NCBI GenBank assembly: GCA_003153555.1
Contig: PLZS01000106.1
Span: forward strand, 1-54,072
Source of the DNA: Candidatus Melainabacteria bacterium
GTDB taxonomy: Bacteria > Cyanobacteriota > Vampirovibrionia > Obscuribacterales > Obscuribacteraceae
DNA length: 54,072 nt
Direction of reading: 5' to 3'
Of the stretch, positions 8,241 to 17,448 are shown one piece after another (the stretch's first letter is position 1; each line of letters opens with the position of its first letter). The notes beneath the pieces are model-generated. The model had not been told where the DNA came from, searched no databases, and worked only from the letters and a program-made list of their open reading frames with translations. A program made the translations under genes and the position numbers.

Positions 8241-9347
8241 TTGAGATTAGTTGGGGTAATGGAATACCTGGGTTATGCGCTCTTGGTTTGTGCGGCAGCG
8301 CAAATCTTTGTTCCCGTTGACAGAATGCAACCGGCCTGCGCTGAATCGAAGAGTCGAGTCGAGATAATTGAAGTGCAGCCTGCCACGACTTACTATACAA
8401 CTCGAGTAAAAAAAGTGACGAATACGACTAAGTATCCACCTTATGCACCACAGCAGGTGCAGCATAGTGTCGTTGGACATGAGGTTCTCAAAAGACCATC
8501 AACAACTTTGTCCGGTGGGGTTGGACAAGATGATGATCTCGATGATGGTATCAATCGTGGTGCAGGACCGGTCGCCGATGCGCTGCTTAAGCAGGCACCA
8601 CAGATCGGCAACGTTAAGCAAATTCATTTATCGAGCGATGTGTTTCGATTGTGGATGCAGAAAAACTGGCCGAAACTTTCAGTTGCTGATCTCAAACCTC
8701 AATACACTGTTGTCGTTAAGGGCCGATATGATCATGCCGAGCACGTCTTAGATAGCTGCCGCATTCCCTACATGACCGCTGATAATTCCAATCTGAAAAC
8801 ACGACTACCACAGGCTGCTCTGTTAGTAATTAATTGTCCTGGTGAGCTCTCTGATTCATCGATTGATCTAGTAAGACAGTTTATTGATCGGGGTGGTTCT
8901 TTGCTTACAACCGATTGGTCTCTAAGTGGTTGCTTGGAAAAGATCTGCCCTGGTTACATTTACTGGGATGGAGCCTATTCTAAAAGCGAAGTTGTTGATG
9001 GCGTGGTTGTTTTACCAGAGAATAATCTTGTCGGTGGTGCTGTATCACCGGCTCCTTGGAAGCTGGATGACAAAAGCGAGTTGATCAAACCTGGCGCAAG
9101 GAAGTCCGTGCAGATCTTAGCGCGCAGCCGTCAACTTAGCTTCGAAGATACTGTCAATTTGGGTGTTCTAGCGCTTACTTTCGATTTTGGCAAGGGCCGT
9201 GTGCTTCATTTAATTGGGCACATCGACAACAACACTGATTTGGCATCGCAATCCGCGCTTCCCGATCCATCGCCGCAATCTATCATAAGTTTGAGACAGG
9301 TTATATCGCTCAACTTTATTATGAATGCGCTTTCGCGCAGAAATTGA
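8241..9347 (+). CDS. Secreted glutamine-amidotransferase-like (GATase1-fold) protein
   Basis: It starts with TTG behind a GAGAG ribosome site and has a signal peptide (YLGYALLVCAAAQIFVP). A low-complexity, Thr/Tyr/Pro-rich region follows to about residue 110. The C-terminal domain alternates strands and helices (YTVVVKGRYDHAEHVLDSCRIPYMT, ALLVINCPGELSDSSIDLVRQFIDRGGSLLTTDW, VLALTFDFGKGRVLHLIGHIDN). This matches the class I glutamine amidotransferase-like Rossmannoid fold used in exported DUF4159/ThuA-type proteins. The catalytic Cys elbow is not evident (VINCPGE lies on a different strand), so a binding rather than enzymatic role is likely. The fold call is by pattern only. Confidence 0.45.
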   Translation: MRLVGVMEYLGYALLVCAAAQIFVPVDRMQPACAESKSRVEIIEVQPATTYYTTRVKKVTNTTKYPPYAPQQVQHSVVGHEVLKRPSTTLSGGVGQDDDLDDGINRGAGPVADALLKQAPQIGNVKQIHLSSDVFRLWMQKNWPKLSVADLKPQYTVVVKGRYDHAEHVLDSCRIPYMTADNSNLKTRLPQAALLVINCPGELSDSSIDLVRQFIDRGGSLLTTDWSLSGCLEKICPGYIYWDGAYSKSEVVDGVVVLPENNLVGGAVSPAPWKLDDKSELIKPGARKSVQILARSRQLSFEDTVNLGVLALTFDFGKGRVLHLIGHIDNNTDLASQSALPDPSPQSIISLRQVISLNFIMNALSRRN

Positions 9348-9349
9348 AC

Positions 9350-9366
9350 TCGATTGTTTCAATCGA
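9350..9366. terminator. Small hairpin between convergent genes
   Basis: A perfect 7-bp stem (TCGATTG, loop TTT, CAATCGA) lies in the 44-bp gap between two convergent genes. It could end transcripts from both sides, but no T-run follows on either strand. Confidence 0.3.
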
Positions 9367-9391
9367 TCAGTAGCGATGCTCAATTTCACTT

Positions 9392-11941
9392 TTAGCCAAC
9401 CGAGCGCAACAAGTCAGACAATCCCACGTCGATCTGATCAATTATTGCTCTCATGTCATAGAGCATTCTGATCCGGTTTGAGATCAGTTTTATTGTTTCC
9501 GACCAAAAGTGGTGAGCGGGGCCTTCTGCGGCAAGCTTCTCTTGATTGGAGAGTTTTTCTACGTTTACAGAGAGAATCTTCGTTTGCATCCAATACTTAA
9601 TTAGCTCGTCCTTTCTCGTAAGTCCGTCGATAGAATCCGGTGGAACGGAATTGAAAAAGTTAGTGAGAGTTTGTGATAGTTGATAAGCTGGAGCAGTTTG
9701 AATGTTGAAAGCTGCGCCGAGTGTGTTTGGTTGCGCCTTTGTCAACCGGATGCCTCCGTGATGTTCAACGAGAGCAGCTGCTGCGAGACCTCCCACCATG
9801 TATCCCGAGACAATGTTTACTCGGTCGCCATACAAACGCTGTGTCGCATTTCCGGAGAGTCCAAGCGGACCCGCTGCAATCAATCCAAGAATACCGATTT
9901 GAAAGAAGTTTATGTTGTTGGTGATATTTACTGCCAGATCGCGCTGTCGAACTAGTCTATCTCGGGCTGCTGTTTCAATTGCAATTTGCAAATCAAGTTT
10001 ATCAACAGCCTTTCTTGCATCAAGAGCGGCCAGAAGAATTCTGCCAGTGATGAAAACCTGCTGTTTCGTCGTTTCAATATTCGCCAGCTGAACAGCCCTT
10101 CCATTCGATTTGACGGCTAGACGTTCGACGGTTGGTTGAATCTGCAAAAGTTTGGCTGCTCCCGATGCGGCTGGATTAAGTTGGCTTCCCGCAAGGGTAT
10201 CGGCCGGTGCCTCATATTTAGCGATTGATTCAGTAGCTTCGACGAGGCTATAGAGTTCTCCGTCAAATTCTTCCAAAAGCGCTTTCAGTGACGTCATAAG
10301 ATCAATGCGGTTGCGCACGATCGTAATCGTGTCTCGTATTTCGGGCGATAATTCTGCTAGTCTTTTTTGATTCGTTTTGCTGTCGAGATTGATGGTGGCA
10401 ACTCGCTCTACTTTCCATCTTGTTAAAAGAAACTCGCGTCGAGACTTTCCATTGCTCCATTCAGGATAAGGATTGTCTAAAAATTTTGCGATCATTGGAT
10501 CGAATTGGTATTGATTGCTCCCGTCCGGATTAAACCATTGTGCCAATGTGTTCGGAGGAGTGTCGACTTTTCTTGTTCCACCACGCAGTTGCCAAAGCCC
10601 TAAGCTGGCGAGGATAGTGGCAAAGCCTTTTTCGATCACGAACATCGTGTTGCCGGCTTTTCCATAATTTTTCAGGTATAAGAGACCAGCGATGCTGCCA
10701 AAGATTCCGACTTGCATAAAATTCACGTCATAGTTCAATTGCAAACCACGAGCACGGCGACGCAGAAGCTCTGACAAAACAACGTCGTACTGATAATTTA
10801 TCTCACCGTCAATTTTGTCAGTGGCTACCCGCATTTCGAGCATACCTTCGAGAACACTCTCTTGCAGATTGATCTCTAATTCTGTTTTTCTGTCGGTGTT
10901 GCTGTTTTGATTTTTCAGTCGAACGGCTTCAGCCACGATCGGTTCGATCTTTAATAATTGTGCAGCCTCTAGAGCGCCTCCGGTTACGCCGAGCGCAGTC
11001 AAACTTTCCTGCGCGCCATCAGACCTATACGATTTAGCGCGCACCACTTTCAATAGCGCAAGTAGATCGCGATCAAGATCTTCAATGCAACTAGACAATG
11101 ACCAGAGAAGAATAATCCGTTTGTTTAGCAGTCCCATGCTTTTGCCGCCTTCTCCTCTAAGGCTGCACAGTGAGTCTTTCTTGGACGCGTCAACGCCGTA
11201 ACGTTTTTTCCACAATGCATAAATAGCTTCTTTGCGCGAAACCTGCTCGCCAGGTTTGTTTGAATTCAAGAAACGCTCTACCAGTGGTGGCATTCCGTTG
11301 CCATCGACTGGCCCGCCATCTAGCATGTGCTTGAGAAATGCAGGCGGTTGCGTGTTATGTGCTTTGCTGTACTTGTTATAGATAATGCCTGAGATTGGGA
11401 GGATAAGACCAACTCCCGAGCCAGCCAAGGTAAGGACTGCCGACTCCTTGAAGTTCTTATTGATTCGCGCGTAAGGTTGCATCGTGTAGAGCACTGCGAA
11501 TTGCGCAAAGTTCGCGGTGTTGAGCCATCTGTTCACGGTGTCTCGCTTAGCTTGTTCACGGCCCATGACGCCGTACGTATAATCCAGTTCTATATCAATT
11601 TTGTTGCATGCTCTGCGCACATCCAAAAAACCAAGAAAGATCTTGCGCACCACTAAAGCTCTCAGTGCAAGAAGTTCCTCATTGGGAGATCCAAATGGAT
11701 CTGCTTGTTTTTCCAAGGTCAAAAGCCGATCTACCTCCGGTCTTATCTGAAGTATTTCAGCAGCCTGAAGGTTTGTAGAGTCGCTTGAATTGTTAGATGG
11801 GTTCGGTGCGTTACTTTCGGTGACCGCGTATGCAACTTGCTGAGCGAGGATAAGATAACAAAGAAGGGTGCACAACAATCGTGTGACAAAGCGGTGCAGC
11901 CGGACTGTCACTCGCCGGTTTTCATTTAGAATCCAACTCAA
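9392..11941 (-). CDS. Triplicated-module exported membrane protein, paralogue A
   Basis: I do not recognise the family. The 849-residue protein has a signal peptide or N-terminal anchor (VTRLLCTLLCYLILAQQVAYA) and then three copies of a module of about 270 residues beginning near 58, 326 and 596. Each module opens with LLxIxPxVxxL. It has a helix of the form VxxxRKxxDKIDxE..., a conserved N-x-x-F-x-Q turn leading into a hydrophobic helix, a second hydrophobic stretch, and a PNTLxxxF motif. It closes with FLxxPxxxxxDGxSRxExLxxxWxxxx. The helix TITIVRNRIDLMTSLKALLEEFD recurs at the ends of the modules. The start is TTG with AGGTAAG upstream, and the 32-bp element 11981-12012 lies 40 bases before it. 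It is the most divergent of the three tandem paralogues. The pattern suggests a helical membrane-associated envelope protein; function unknown. Confidence 0.72.
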   Translation of the reverse strand: MSWILNENRRVTVRLHRFVTRLLCTLLCYLILAQQVAYAVTESNAPNPSNNSSDSTNLQAAEILQIRPEVDRLLTLEKQADPFGSPNEELLALRALVVRKIFLGFLDVRRACNKIDIELDYTYGVMGREQAKRDTVNRWLNTANFAQFAVLYTMQPYARINKNFKESAVLTLAGSGVGLILPISGIIYNKYSKAHNTQPPAFLKHMLDGGPVDGNGMPPLVERFLNSNKPGEQVSRKEAIYALWKKRYGVDASKKDSLCSLRGEGGKSMGLLNKRIILLWSLSSCIEDLDRDLLALLKVVRAKSYRSDGAQESLTALGVTGGALEAAQLLKIEPIVAEAVRLKNQNSNTDRKTELEINLQESVLEGMLEMRVATDKIDGEINYQYDVVLSELLRRRARGLQLNYDVNFMQVGIFGSIAGLLYLKNYGKAGNTMFVIEKGFATILASLGLWQLRGGTRKVDTPPNTLAQWFNPDGSNQYQFDPMIAKFLDNPYPEWSNGKSRREFLLTRWKVERVATINLDSKTNQKRLAELSPEIRDTITIVRNRIDLMTSLKALLEEFDGELYSLVEATESIAKYEAPADTLAGSQLNPAASGAAKLLQIQPTVERLAVKSNGRAVQLANIETTKQQVFITGRILLAALDARKAVDKLDLQIAIETAARDRLVRQRDLAVNITNNINFFQIGILGLIAAGPLGLSGNATQRLYGDRVNIVSGYMVGGLAAAALVEHHGGIRLTKAQPNTLGAAFNIQTAPAYQLSQTLTNFFNSVPPDSIDGLTRKDELIKYWMQTKILSVNVEKLSNQEKLAAEGPAHHFWSETIKLISNRIRMLYDMRAIIDQIDVGLSDLLRSVG

Positions 11942-11980
11942 TCAGACTTACCTGTTGAACGGTGTCCAGAGGGTCACCTT

Positions 11981-12012
11981 AAGCTCAACCAGTAAATCAT
12001 CTTGACAAAGCT
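11981..12012 (-). promoter_or_regulatory. Conserved 32-bp dyad element upstream of paralogue A
   Basis: This 32-bp element is repeated almost identically before all three paralogues, here 40 bases upstream of the TTG start. It contains outer AGCT arms and inner CAAG/CTTG arms around an 8-base spacer, giving an imperfect dyad. Flanking bases are not conserved. Likely roles are an operator or a shared promoter or leader element. Confidence 0.6.
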
Positions 12013-12069
12013 AATTTGACTGCGCCAGCCTTAACTAATTAGGACAGAGAAGTGAATTAATAGGTGCTT

Positions 12070-14601
12070 TCACTCGATTGCACGCAGCAGGTCAGACAAG
12101 CCAAGATCGATTTGGTCAGTGACTGCTTTGAGGTCGTATAGCATTCTGACCCGATTGGTAAGTAGTTTTATGGTCTCAGACCAATAGTGATGAGACGGTC
12201 CGCATGCAGCCAGCTTCTCTCGCATTGATTGTCGATCGACGTTTACGGTAATGACCTTTGTGGCCTTCCAGTATCTAATCAATTCCTCTTTCCTGCTTAA
12301 TCCGTCGAGAGAGGTTGGAGAAACTGCGTTGAGGAATTTTGAGATTGTCGACGAGAACTTATAGTCATTGGCTGTCTGAATCTCGAAGGCCGCCCCTAAA
12401 GCGTTTGGCTCAGTTTTCGTCAGTCTGATACCCCCGTGTTGCTCAACTAAGGTTGCCCCAGTCAATGCTCCGGACAAGTAGCCAGAAACGATATTGAGTC
12501 GATTTCCATATAAATTTAGTTTTGGATCTCCGGAAAGAGCCAGAGGTCCAAAGTTGATTATGCCAAGAATGCCAATTTGAAAGAAGTTAGCATTGTTCGT
12601 CAAATTTAAAGCGAGATCTCTTTTTCGTTCAAGTCTGCTTTTTGCGGTTGTTTCAGTGGCGATCTGCAAATCGATATCATCGACTGTTGTTCGCGCCTCC
12701 AGGGCCGCCAAGAGTACTGTTCTGGTAATGAACAATTTTTGTTGTAATGAGGCGCCCTCATTCACCTGATTCGTACCGGGCTGGTCGACGATTGACTGAT
12801 CGTAATGAACTCTTAAAATCCGACCGACGCCGGCAGCAGCTGGAGTCAGTTTGACTGTCGGGATGGCACCAAATGCGCCATCATGTTTTGGGTCAGCAAA
12901 ACCGGTGGCTTCAACAAGGCTAAGTAATTCGCTATCGAATTCCTCCAAGCGCGCTTTTAAGGAGTGCATCAATTCTATTCTGTTGCGAACAATCGTGATC
13001 GTATCGCGCTTGGCCGGCGGCAATGCAGCGAGCTTTTCCTTCTCAGCGTTGCTTTCCAGGCTGACTGTGGCAACGCGTCTTTCCTTCCATCGCGCTATGA
13101 GAAAATCTCGTCTGGACTTTCCATCTTTAGATTCACGTGAGGGGTTATCCAGAAAATTCGATATCAATGGAGAAAAGTAATACTGATTTTGGGAATTCGG
13201 GTTGAGAAATTGCGCGAGCGAGTTTGGCGGGGTATCAATCTTTCTGGTCCCACCCCGCATCTGCCACAAAGCCACGGCCGATAGAGTGGTACCAATGCCG
13301 CTCGTAATGAGGAGCAGAGTATTGGCTGGGTGATCGTGACCTTTTAGCAACAGCAGTCCTGCAATTCCGTTAAAAACACCCGCTTGAATGAAGTTGACGT
13401 TGTAGTTTGTCTGAAGCCCGCGGTCGCGGCGTGCAAGTAGAGAGGATAAAGCCACATCGTATGCTTGGTTAAGTTCTCCGTCGATTTTGTCCGTGGCCAC
13501 GCGCATATCCAACATTCCAGAAAGAACACTCTCCATCAAGGTGATGTCGAGTTCAGCTTGGCGGTCGCTGTCTGAGTGTTGTCTGTTCAGGCGAATCAAT
13601 TCTTCTGCTTCAGGGGCGATTTTCAGCAGAGTCGCAGCTTCTATGCCACCAGGGCGCAGACCCAGAGAACCCAGACCGACTCCAGTTATTGAATGAGTTT
13701 GAGTGTGTGTGCGCACCATTTGTAAGAGCGCAAGGAGGCTTTGATCAAAGTCTTCTATCGCAGTAGAAAGAGAGCAAAGGAGGGCAATGCGTGTGTTCAG
13801 CAAATCTAAACTCTTTCCTTTTTCACCCTGCAAGCTGCATAGGGCGCTGACTTTGGAAGCATCAACATCATAGCGTTTCTTCCACAGCGCATAAAGCGCT
13901 TCTCTGCGCGAAACTTGCTCACCTGGCTTGGGCGAGTCTAAAAAACGCTCAACCAGCGGTGACATCCCACTTCCATCAACGGGCCTTCCATCCAAAACGT
14001 TGGCGAGAAATTTAGGTGGTGCCGTGTCGTGCGCTTTGGTGTATTTGTTGTACAAAATGCCTACAATTGGAAGCGCGGTACCCAGTCCCGCTCCAACGCA
14101 AGTTAGGACAGCCGAGGCTTTGTCTTGTTTGCTGATATTCAAATAAGGTTCAATTGTGTAGAGAGCCGAGAACTGAGCGAAGTTTAGCTGGTTCAGTAAT
14201 TGGTTCACCTCAGCGCGTTTGGCTTGCTCGCGCTGCAAGATTCCATATGTGTAAGCAAGGTCTATGTCAATTTTATTTCCTGCGCTGCGCACATCGAGAT
14301 AGCCGAGAAAGATCTTGCGTAAAATAAAAGCTCTGAGTGAAAGAATTTCCGAACTAGATCTTGACGCAGAGTCGCCGCTTTCCTGTTCGAGTCGAATAAG
14401 CCGATCTACTTCTGCCCTGATTTGAAGGACGTCTGCAGCTTGGTAGTTAACAGTTGTGTCGGAGCTGGTATCACCTGTGATACCAGCGTGCACGGACTGT
14501 TGGGCGAGCAATAGACAACTGAATAATGTGCTCAGCAAACGCTTGCCGAACCTATGTGAGAGCGTCGTTTGTCGCCACTTTTCGTATGCAAGCCAACTCA
14601 A
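12070..14601 (-). CDS. Triplicated-module exported membrane protein, paralogue B
   Basis: The 843-residue protein is collinear with its neighbours on both sides. It has a signal peptide (LLSTLFSCLLLAQQSVHAG) and three modules of about 270 residues opening with VLQIRAEVDRL, LLKIAPEAEEL and a diverged ILRVHYDQS. The third module has the most altered first strand. The NFAQF, NFIQAG and NFFQIG turns mark the modules, each followed by hydrophobic helices. The KPGEQVSRREALYALWKKRYDVDASK segment is shared word for word with the siblings. The start is TTG with a GGGTG ribosome site. It is clearly closer to paralogue C than to A, so the array grew by at least two duplications. No catalytic motif, metal site or known domain is visible. 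Confidence 0.72.
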   Translation of the reverse strand: MSWLAYEKWRQTTLSHRFGKRLLSTLFSCLLLAQQSVHAGITGDTSSDTTVNYQAADVLQIRAEVDRLIRLEQESGDSASRSSSEILSLRAFILRKIFLGYLDVRSAGNKIDIDLAYTYGILQREQAKRAEVNQLLNQLNFAQFSALYTIEPYLNISKQDKASAVLTCVGAGLGTALPIVGILYNKYTKAHDTAPPKFLANVLDGRPVDGSGMSPLVERFLDSPKPGEQVSRREALYALWKKRYDVDASKVSALCSLQGEKGKSLDLLNTRIALLCSLSTAIEDFDQSLLALLQMVRTHTQTHSITGVGLGSLGLRPGGIEAATLLKIAPEAEELIRLNRQHSDSDRQAELDITLMESVLSGMLDMRVATDKIDGELNQAYDVALSSLLARRDRGLQTNYNVNFIQAGVFNGIAGLLLLKGHDHPANTLLLITSGIGTTLSAVALWQMRGGTRKIDTPPNSLAQFLNPNSQNQYYFSPLISNFLDNPSRESKDGKSRRDFLIARWKERRVATVSLESNAEKEKLAALPPAKRDTITIVRNRIELMHSLKARLEEFDSELLSLVEATGFADPKHDGAFGAIPTVKLTPAAAGVGRILRVHYDQSIVDQPGTNQVNEGASLQQKLFITRTVLLAALEARTTVDDIDLQIATETTAKSRLERKRDLALNLTNNANFFQIGILGIINFGPLALSGDPKLNLYGNRLNIVSGYLSGALTGATLVEQHGGIRLTKTEPNALGAAFEIQTANDYKFSSTISKFLNAVSPTSLDGLSRKEELIRYWKATKVITVNVDRQSMREKLAACGPSHHYWSETIKLLTNRVRMLYDLKAVTDQIDLGLSDLLRAIE

Positions 14602-14639
14602 TCAAGACACCCAGTCGGACTATGTAGATATGCGAAACC

Positions 14640-14671
14640 AAGCTCAACAAGTAAATCATCTTGACAAAGCT
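14640..14671 (-). promoter_or_regulatory. Conserved 32-bp dyad element upstream of paralogue B
   Basis: The same 32-bp element as before paralogues A and C, 39 bases upstream of the TTG start and just past the stop of paralogue C. It differs from the A copy at one position and from the C copy at one position. Confidence 0.6.
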
Positions 14672-14683
14672 AAAGTGATCTGT

Positions 14684-17221
14684 TCAGTCGAGTGCTCGTA
14701 CCAAGTCAGACAAGCCAACGTCGATTAAGTCAGTGACGGCTTTTAAGTCGTATAGCATTCTGATTCGGTTATTGAGCAGTTTTATTGTCTCTGACCAAAA
14801 GTGATGTGACGGTCCGTTGGCAGCAAGCTTCTCTTGCGTTGAGCGTCGCTCTACATCGACAGAAGTGACCTTCGTAGTCTTCCAGTATTTGATCAATTCT
14901 TCTTTCCGGGTCAGACCATCCAAAGAAGTTGGAGCCACAGCATTGAGAAATTTCGAAATTGTCGATGAGAATTGATAATCATTGGCTGTCTTAATACCGA
15001 ACGCTGAGCCCAGCGCATTCGGTTCGGCCTTGGTTAATCGCAACCCGCCATGTTGCTCAACTAGCGTTGCCCCGGTCAATGCTCCGGTTAAGTAACCAGA
15101 AACAATATTGAGGCGATTGCCGTACAAGTTCAGCTTAGGGTCAGCAGAAAGCCCAAGCGGTCCGTCGGAGATTATGCCAAGAATACTGATTTGAAAAAAG
15201 TTGGCGTTGTTGGTCAAATTAATAGCAAGATCGCGGATTCGGACAATTCTATCTTTTGCCGTTGTTTCCGTAGCAATCTGCAAATCGATGTCATCAACGG
15301 CTTTTCTTGCCTCCAACGTGGCTAAAAGTAGTGTTCTCGTGATGCAAATCTTCTGCTGTAATGTTGCACTTTTATACGCCTGCTTATTTTCATTATTCTG
15401 GTCGCCGACCGATTGATCCGAGCTCAGATGGAAACCGAGAATATTGGCGACCCCTGCCGCAGCTGGAGTTAAACTGCTTGTCGTTTGCGCACCGCATGCG
15501 CCATCATGTTTCGGCTCAAATGAATTCGTGGCTTCGACGAGGGCGAGTAATTCGCTGTCAAATTCTTCCAGCCGTGCCTTGAGCGAATGCATCAAATCTA
15601 TTCGATTTCGCACTATGGTGATCGTGTCGCGTTGGGTTGGTGGCATTGCCGCCAATTTCTCCTGCTCCTCTTTGCTTTGGAGTTTGACAGTCGAGACGCG
15701 TCGTTCCTTCCATCGTGCAATCAGAAATTCCCTCCTGGATTTTCCTTCTTTTGATGCTGGAGAAGGACTATCCAGAAATCTAGAGATTAGCGGAGAAAAG
15801 TGGTATTGATTCTGGGGATCCGGATTGAGGAATTGAGCCAGAGAATTTGGGGGCGTATCAATTTTGCGAGAACCACCTCGCATTTGCCAGAGAGCAAGTG
15901 CAGACAGTGTGGCACCAATGCCCCCTTGGATGATAAACATTGTATTGCCGGCTTTAGAGGAATCTTTCAAATACAATAGTCCAGCAATTCCTCCAAAGAT
16001 TCCTGTCTGGATGAAGTTCGCTTCGTAGTTTTTCTGAAGTGCGCGGCCTCGGCGCGCTAGCAACGAAGACAAAACCACGTCGTATGCGTAGTTGAGTTCT
16101 CCATCAATTTTGTCAGTCGCCACGCGCATGTCCAGCATGCCAGCAAGAACATTTTCCATCACATATAAATCAAGTTCCTTTTGTCGGATGCTGTCAGAAT
16201 TTTGTCTATTCAGGTGAATCAATTCCTCAACTGCAGGTTCAATATTCAGTAGACGAGCACACTCGATCGAACCAGCATTCATATTGAGCGACCCCAAACC
16301 GGCTTCTGTTTTGGAATCAATTCGAGAGTGAGACAGCACCATTTGTAAGAGTGACTGCAGGTCGTGGTCAAAATCTTCGATGTTGACATAAAGCGAGTAC
16401 AAGAGAACGATGCGCGTGTTTAGCAAGCCTAGACTTTTGCCGCTATCACCCTCCAAGCTGCAGAGTGAGCTCTCCTTGGAAGCATCGACTCCATAACGTT
16501 TCTTCCAGAGCTCATACATTGTTTCTCTTCGTGAAACTTGCTCGCCCGGCTTTGGTGCGTTCAAGAAGCGCTCCACTGTTGGAGGCATGCCGCTTCCATC
16601 AACTGGTCCCCCGTCCAAAACCTTGGCGAGAAACATAGGTGGTGCCGTGTTATGTGCTTTGGTGTATTTGTTGTATAAAATACCAAAGACAGGAAGTGCG
16701 GTACCCAATCCCGCACCAACGCAGGTAAGGATAGCCGATGCTTTAAACTGGTCGTTGATCCTGAGGTACGGCTCTATCGTATAGAGTGCGGAGAATTGAG
16801 CGAAGTTAAGTTGATTGAGCAGCAGGTTTACGTCTCCGCGCTTAGATTGTTCTCGCTGCAAAATCCCATTAGTGTAAGCAAGTTCTACATCGACTTTATT
16901 GCAAGCTCTGCGTACATCAAGAAAGCCAAGAAATATTTTGCGCAGAATAAAAGCTCTCAGTGAAAGAACTTCATTGCTTGTTGAGGAACTATCACCGGTT
17001 TCTTGTTCCAGGCGAACAAGCCGATCTACCTCTGCTCTGATTTGAAGTACGTCGGCTGCTTGAAATTCGCTCGAAGAGTTGGTGTTAGTGTCACCTGTGA
17101 TACTAGCGTAGATGCACTGCTGTGAGAAAAATAGACAGCATAGCAATGCGCTCAGTAAACGCTCTGCGCGCCTTGATGAACTGGGTGTGGCGCGTAAATT
17201 TTTGGAGGAGATCCAATTCAA
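14684..17221 (-). CDS. Triplicated-module exported membrane protein, paralogue C
   Basis: This is the first gene of the minus-strand array (845 residues). It has a signal peptide (LLSALLCCLFFSQQCIYAS) and the same three-module plan, with openings VLQIRAEVDRL, LLNIEPAVEEL and a diverged ILGFHLSSDQS. Module 1 includes SAILTCVGAGLGTALPVFGILYNKYTKAHNT and module 2 YEANFIQTGIFGGIAGLLYL. Module 3 includes ANFFQISILGII and LNIVSGYLTGALTGATLVEQHGG. Small-residue-rich hydrophobic helices of this kind are common in membrane-embedded or membrane-perturbing proteins. The TTG start lies behind GGGTATCC. Gaps of 82 bases to B and 128 bases from B to A, each with its own 32-bp element, suggest separate transcription starts rather than one operon. 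Confidence 0.72.
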   Translation of the reverse strand: MNWISSKNLRATPSSSRRAERLLSALLCCLFFSQQCIYASITGDTNTNSSSEFQAADVLQIRAEVDRLVRLEQETGDSSSTSNEVLSLRAFILRKIFLGFLDVRRACNKVDVELAYTNGILQREQSKRGDVNLLLNQLNFAQFSALYTIEPYLRINDQFKASAILTCVGAGLGTALPVFGILYNKYTKAHNTAPPMFLAKVLDGGPVDGSGMPPTVERFLNAPKPGEQVSRRETMYELWKKRYGVDASKESSLCSLEGDSGKSLGLLNTRIVLLYSLYVNIEDFDHDLQSLLQMVLSHSRIDSKTEAGLGSLNMNAGSIECARLLNIEPAVEELIHLNRQNSDSIRQKELDLYVMENVLAGMLDMRVATDKIDGELNYAYDVVLSSLLARRGRALQKNYEANFIQTGIFGGIAGLLYLKDSSKAGNTMFIIQGGIGATLSALALWQMRGGSRKIDTPPNSLAQFLNPDPQNQYHFSPLISRFLDSPSPASKEGKSRREFLIARWKERRVSTVKLQSKEEQEKLAAMPPTQRDTITIVRNRIDLMHSLKARLEEFDSELLALVEATNSFEPKHDGACGAQTTSSLTPAAAGVANILGFHLSSDQSVGDQNNENKQAYKSATLQQKICITRTLLLATLEARKAVDDIDLQIATETTAKDRIVRIRDLAINLTNNANFFQISILGIISDGPLGLSADPKLNLYGNRLNIVSGYLTGALTGATLVEQHGGLRLTKAEPNALGSAFGIKTANDYQFSSTISKFLNAVAPTSLDGLTRKEELIKYWKTTKVTSVDVERRSTQEKLAANGPSHHFWSETIKLLNNRIRMLYDLKAVTDLIDVGLSDLVRALD

Positions 17222-17255
17222 TCAAGGATACCCGGCTGAACCTTTAGGCGAAATC

Positions 17256-17287
17256 AAGCTCAACAAGTAAATCATCTTGACAAAGTT
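17256..17287 (-). promoter_or_regulatory. Conserved 32-bp dyad element upstream of paralogue C
   Basis: Third copy of the 32-bp element, 35 bases upstream of the TTG start of paralogue C. Because the next gene to the right runs on the plus strand, this copy also sits in a divergent promoter region. Confidence 0.6.
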
Positions 17288-17347
17288 CGGTCGCAAATGT
17301 TTTCTGGGTCTACCTATATGGAAATCAAGATTCTCAGTTCCGTGAAA

Positions 17348-17383
17348 AACTTACTCCTCCTAGAAGAAAACTTCCCCTCCTAA
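17348..17383. promoter_or_regulatory. Pyrimidine-rich direct repeat with 21-bp spacing
   Basis: Two 15-base copies (AACTTACTCCTCCTA and AACTTCCCCTCCTAA) start 21 bases apart, about two helical turns, in the divergent region between paralogue C and the plus-strand PDZ gene. The arrangement resembles activator half-sites, but no regulator can be named. Confidence 0.35.
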
Positions 17384-17448
17384 CAATTGCAGTGGCTGAG
17401 TAGCAAAGATCGTAACTACCGACGGCACCTTGTAAATGGAGGGATCTC

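Noticed and set aside
17277..17282. TTGACA within the 32-bp element as a plus-strand promoter
   Set aside because: No -10 hexamer follows at 16-18 bases in any of the three copies, and two of the copies would drive transcription into the 3' end of a minus-strand gene.
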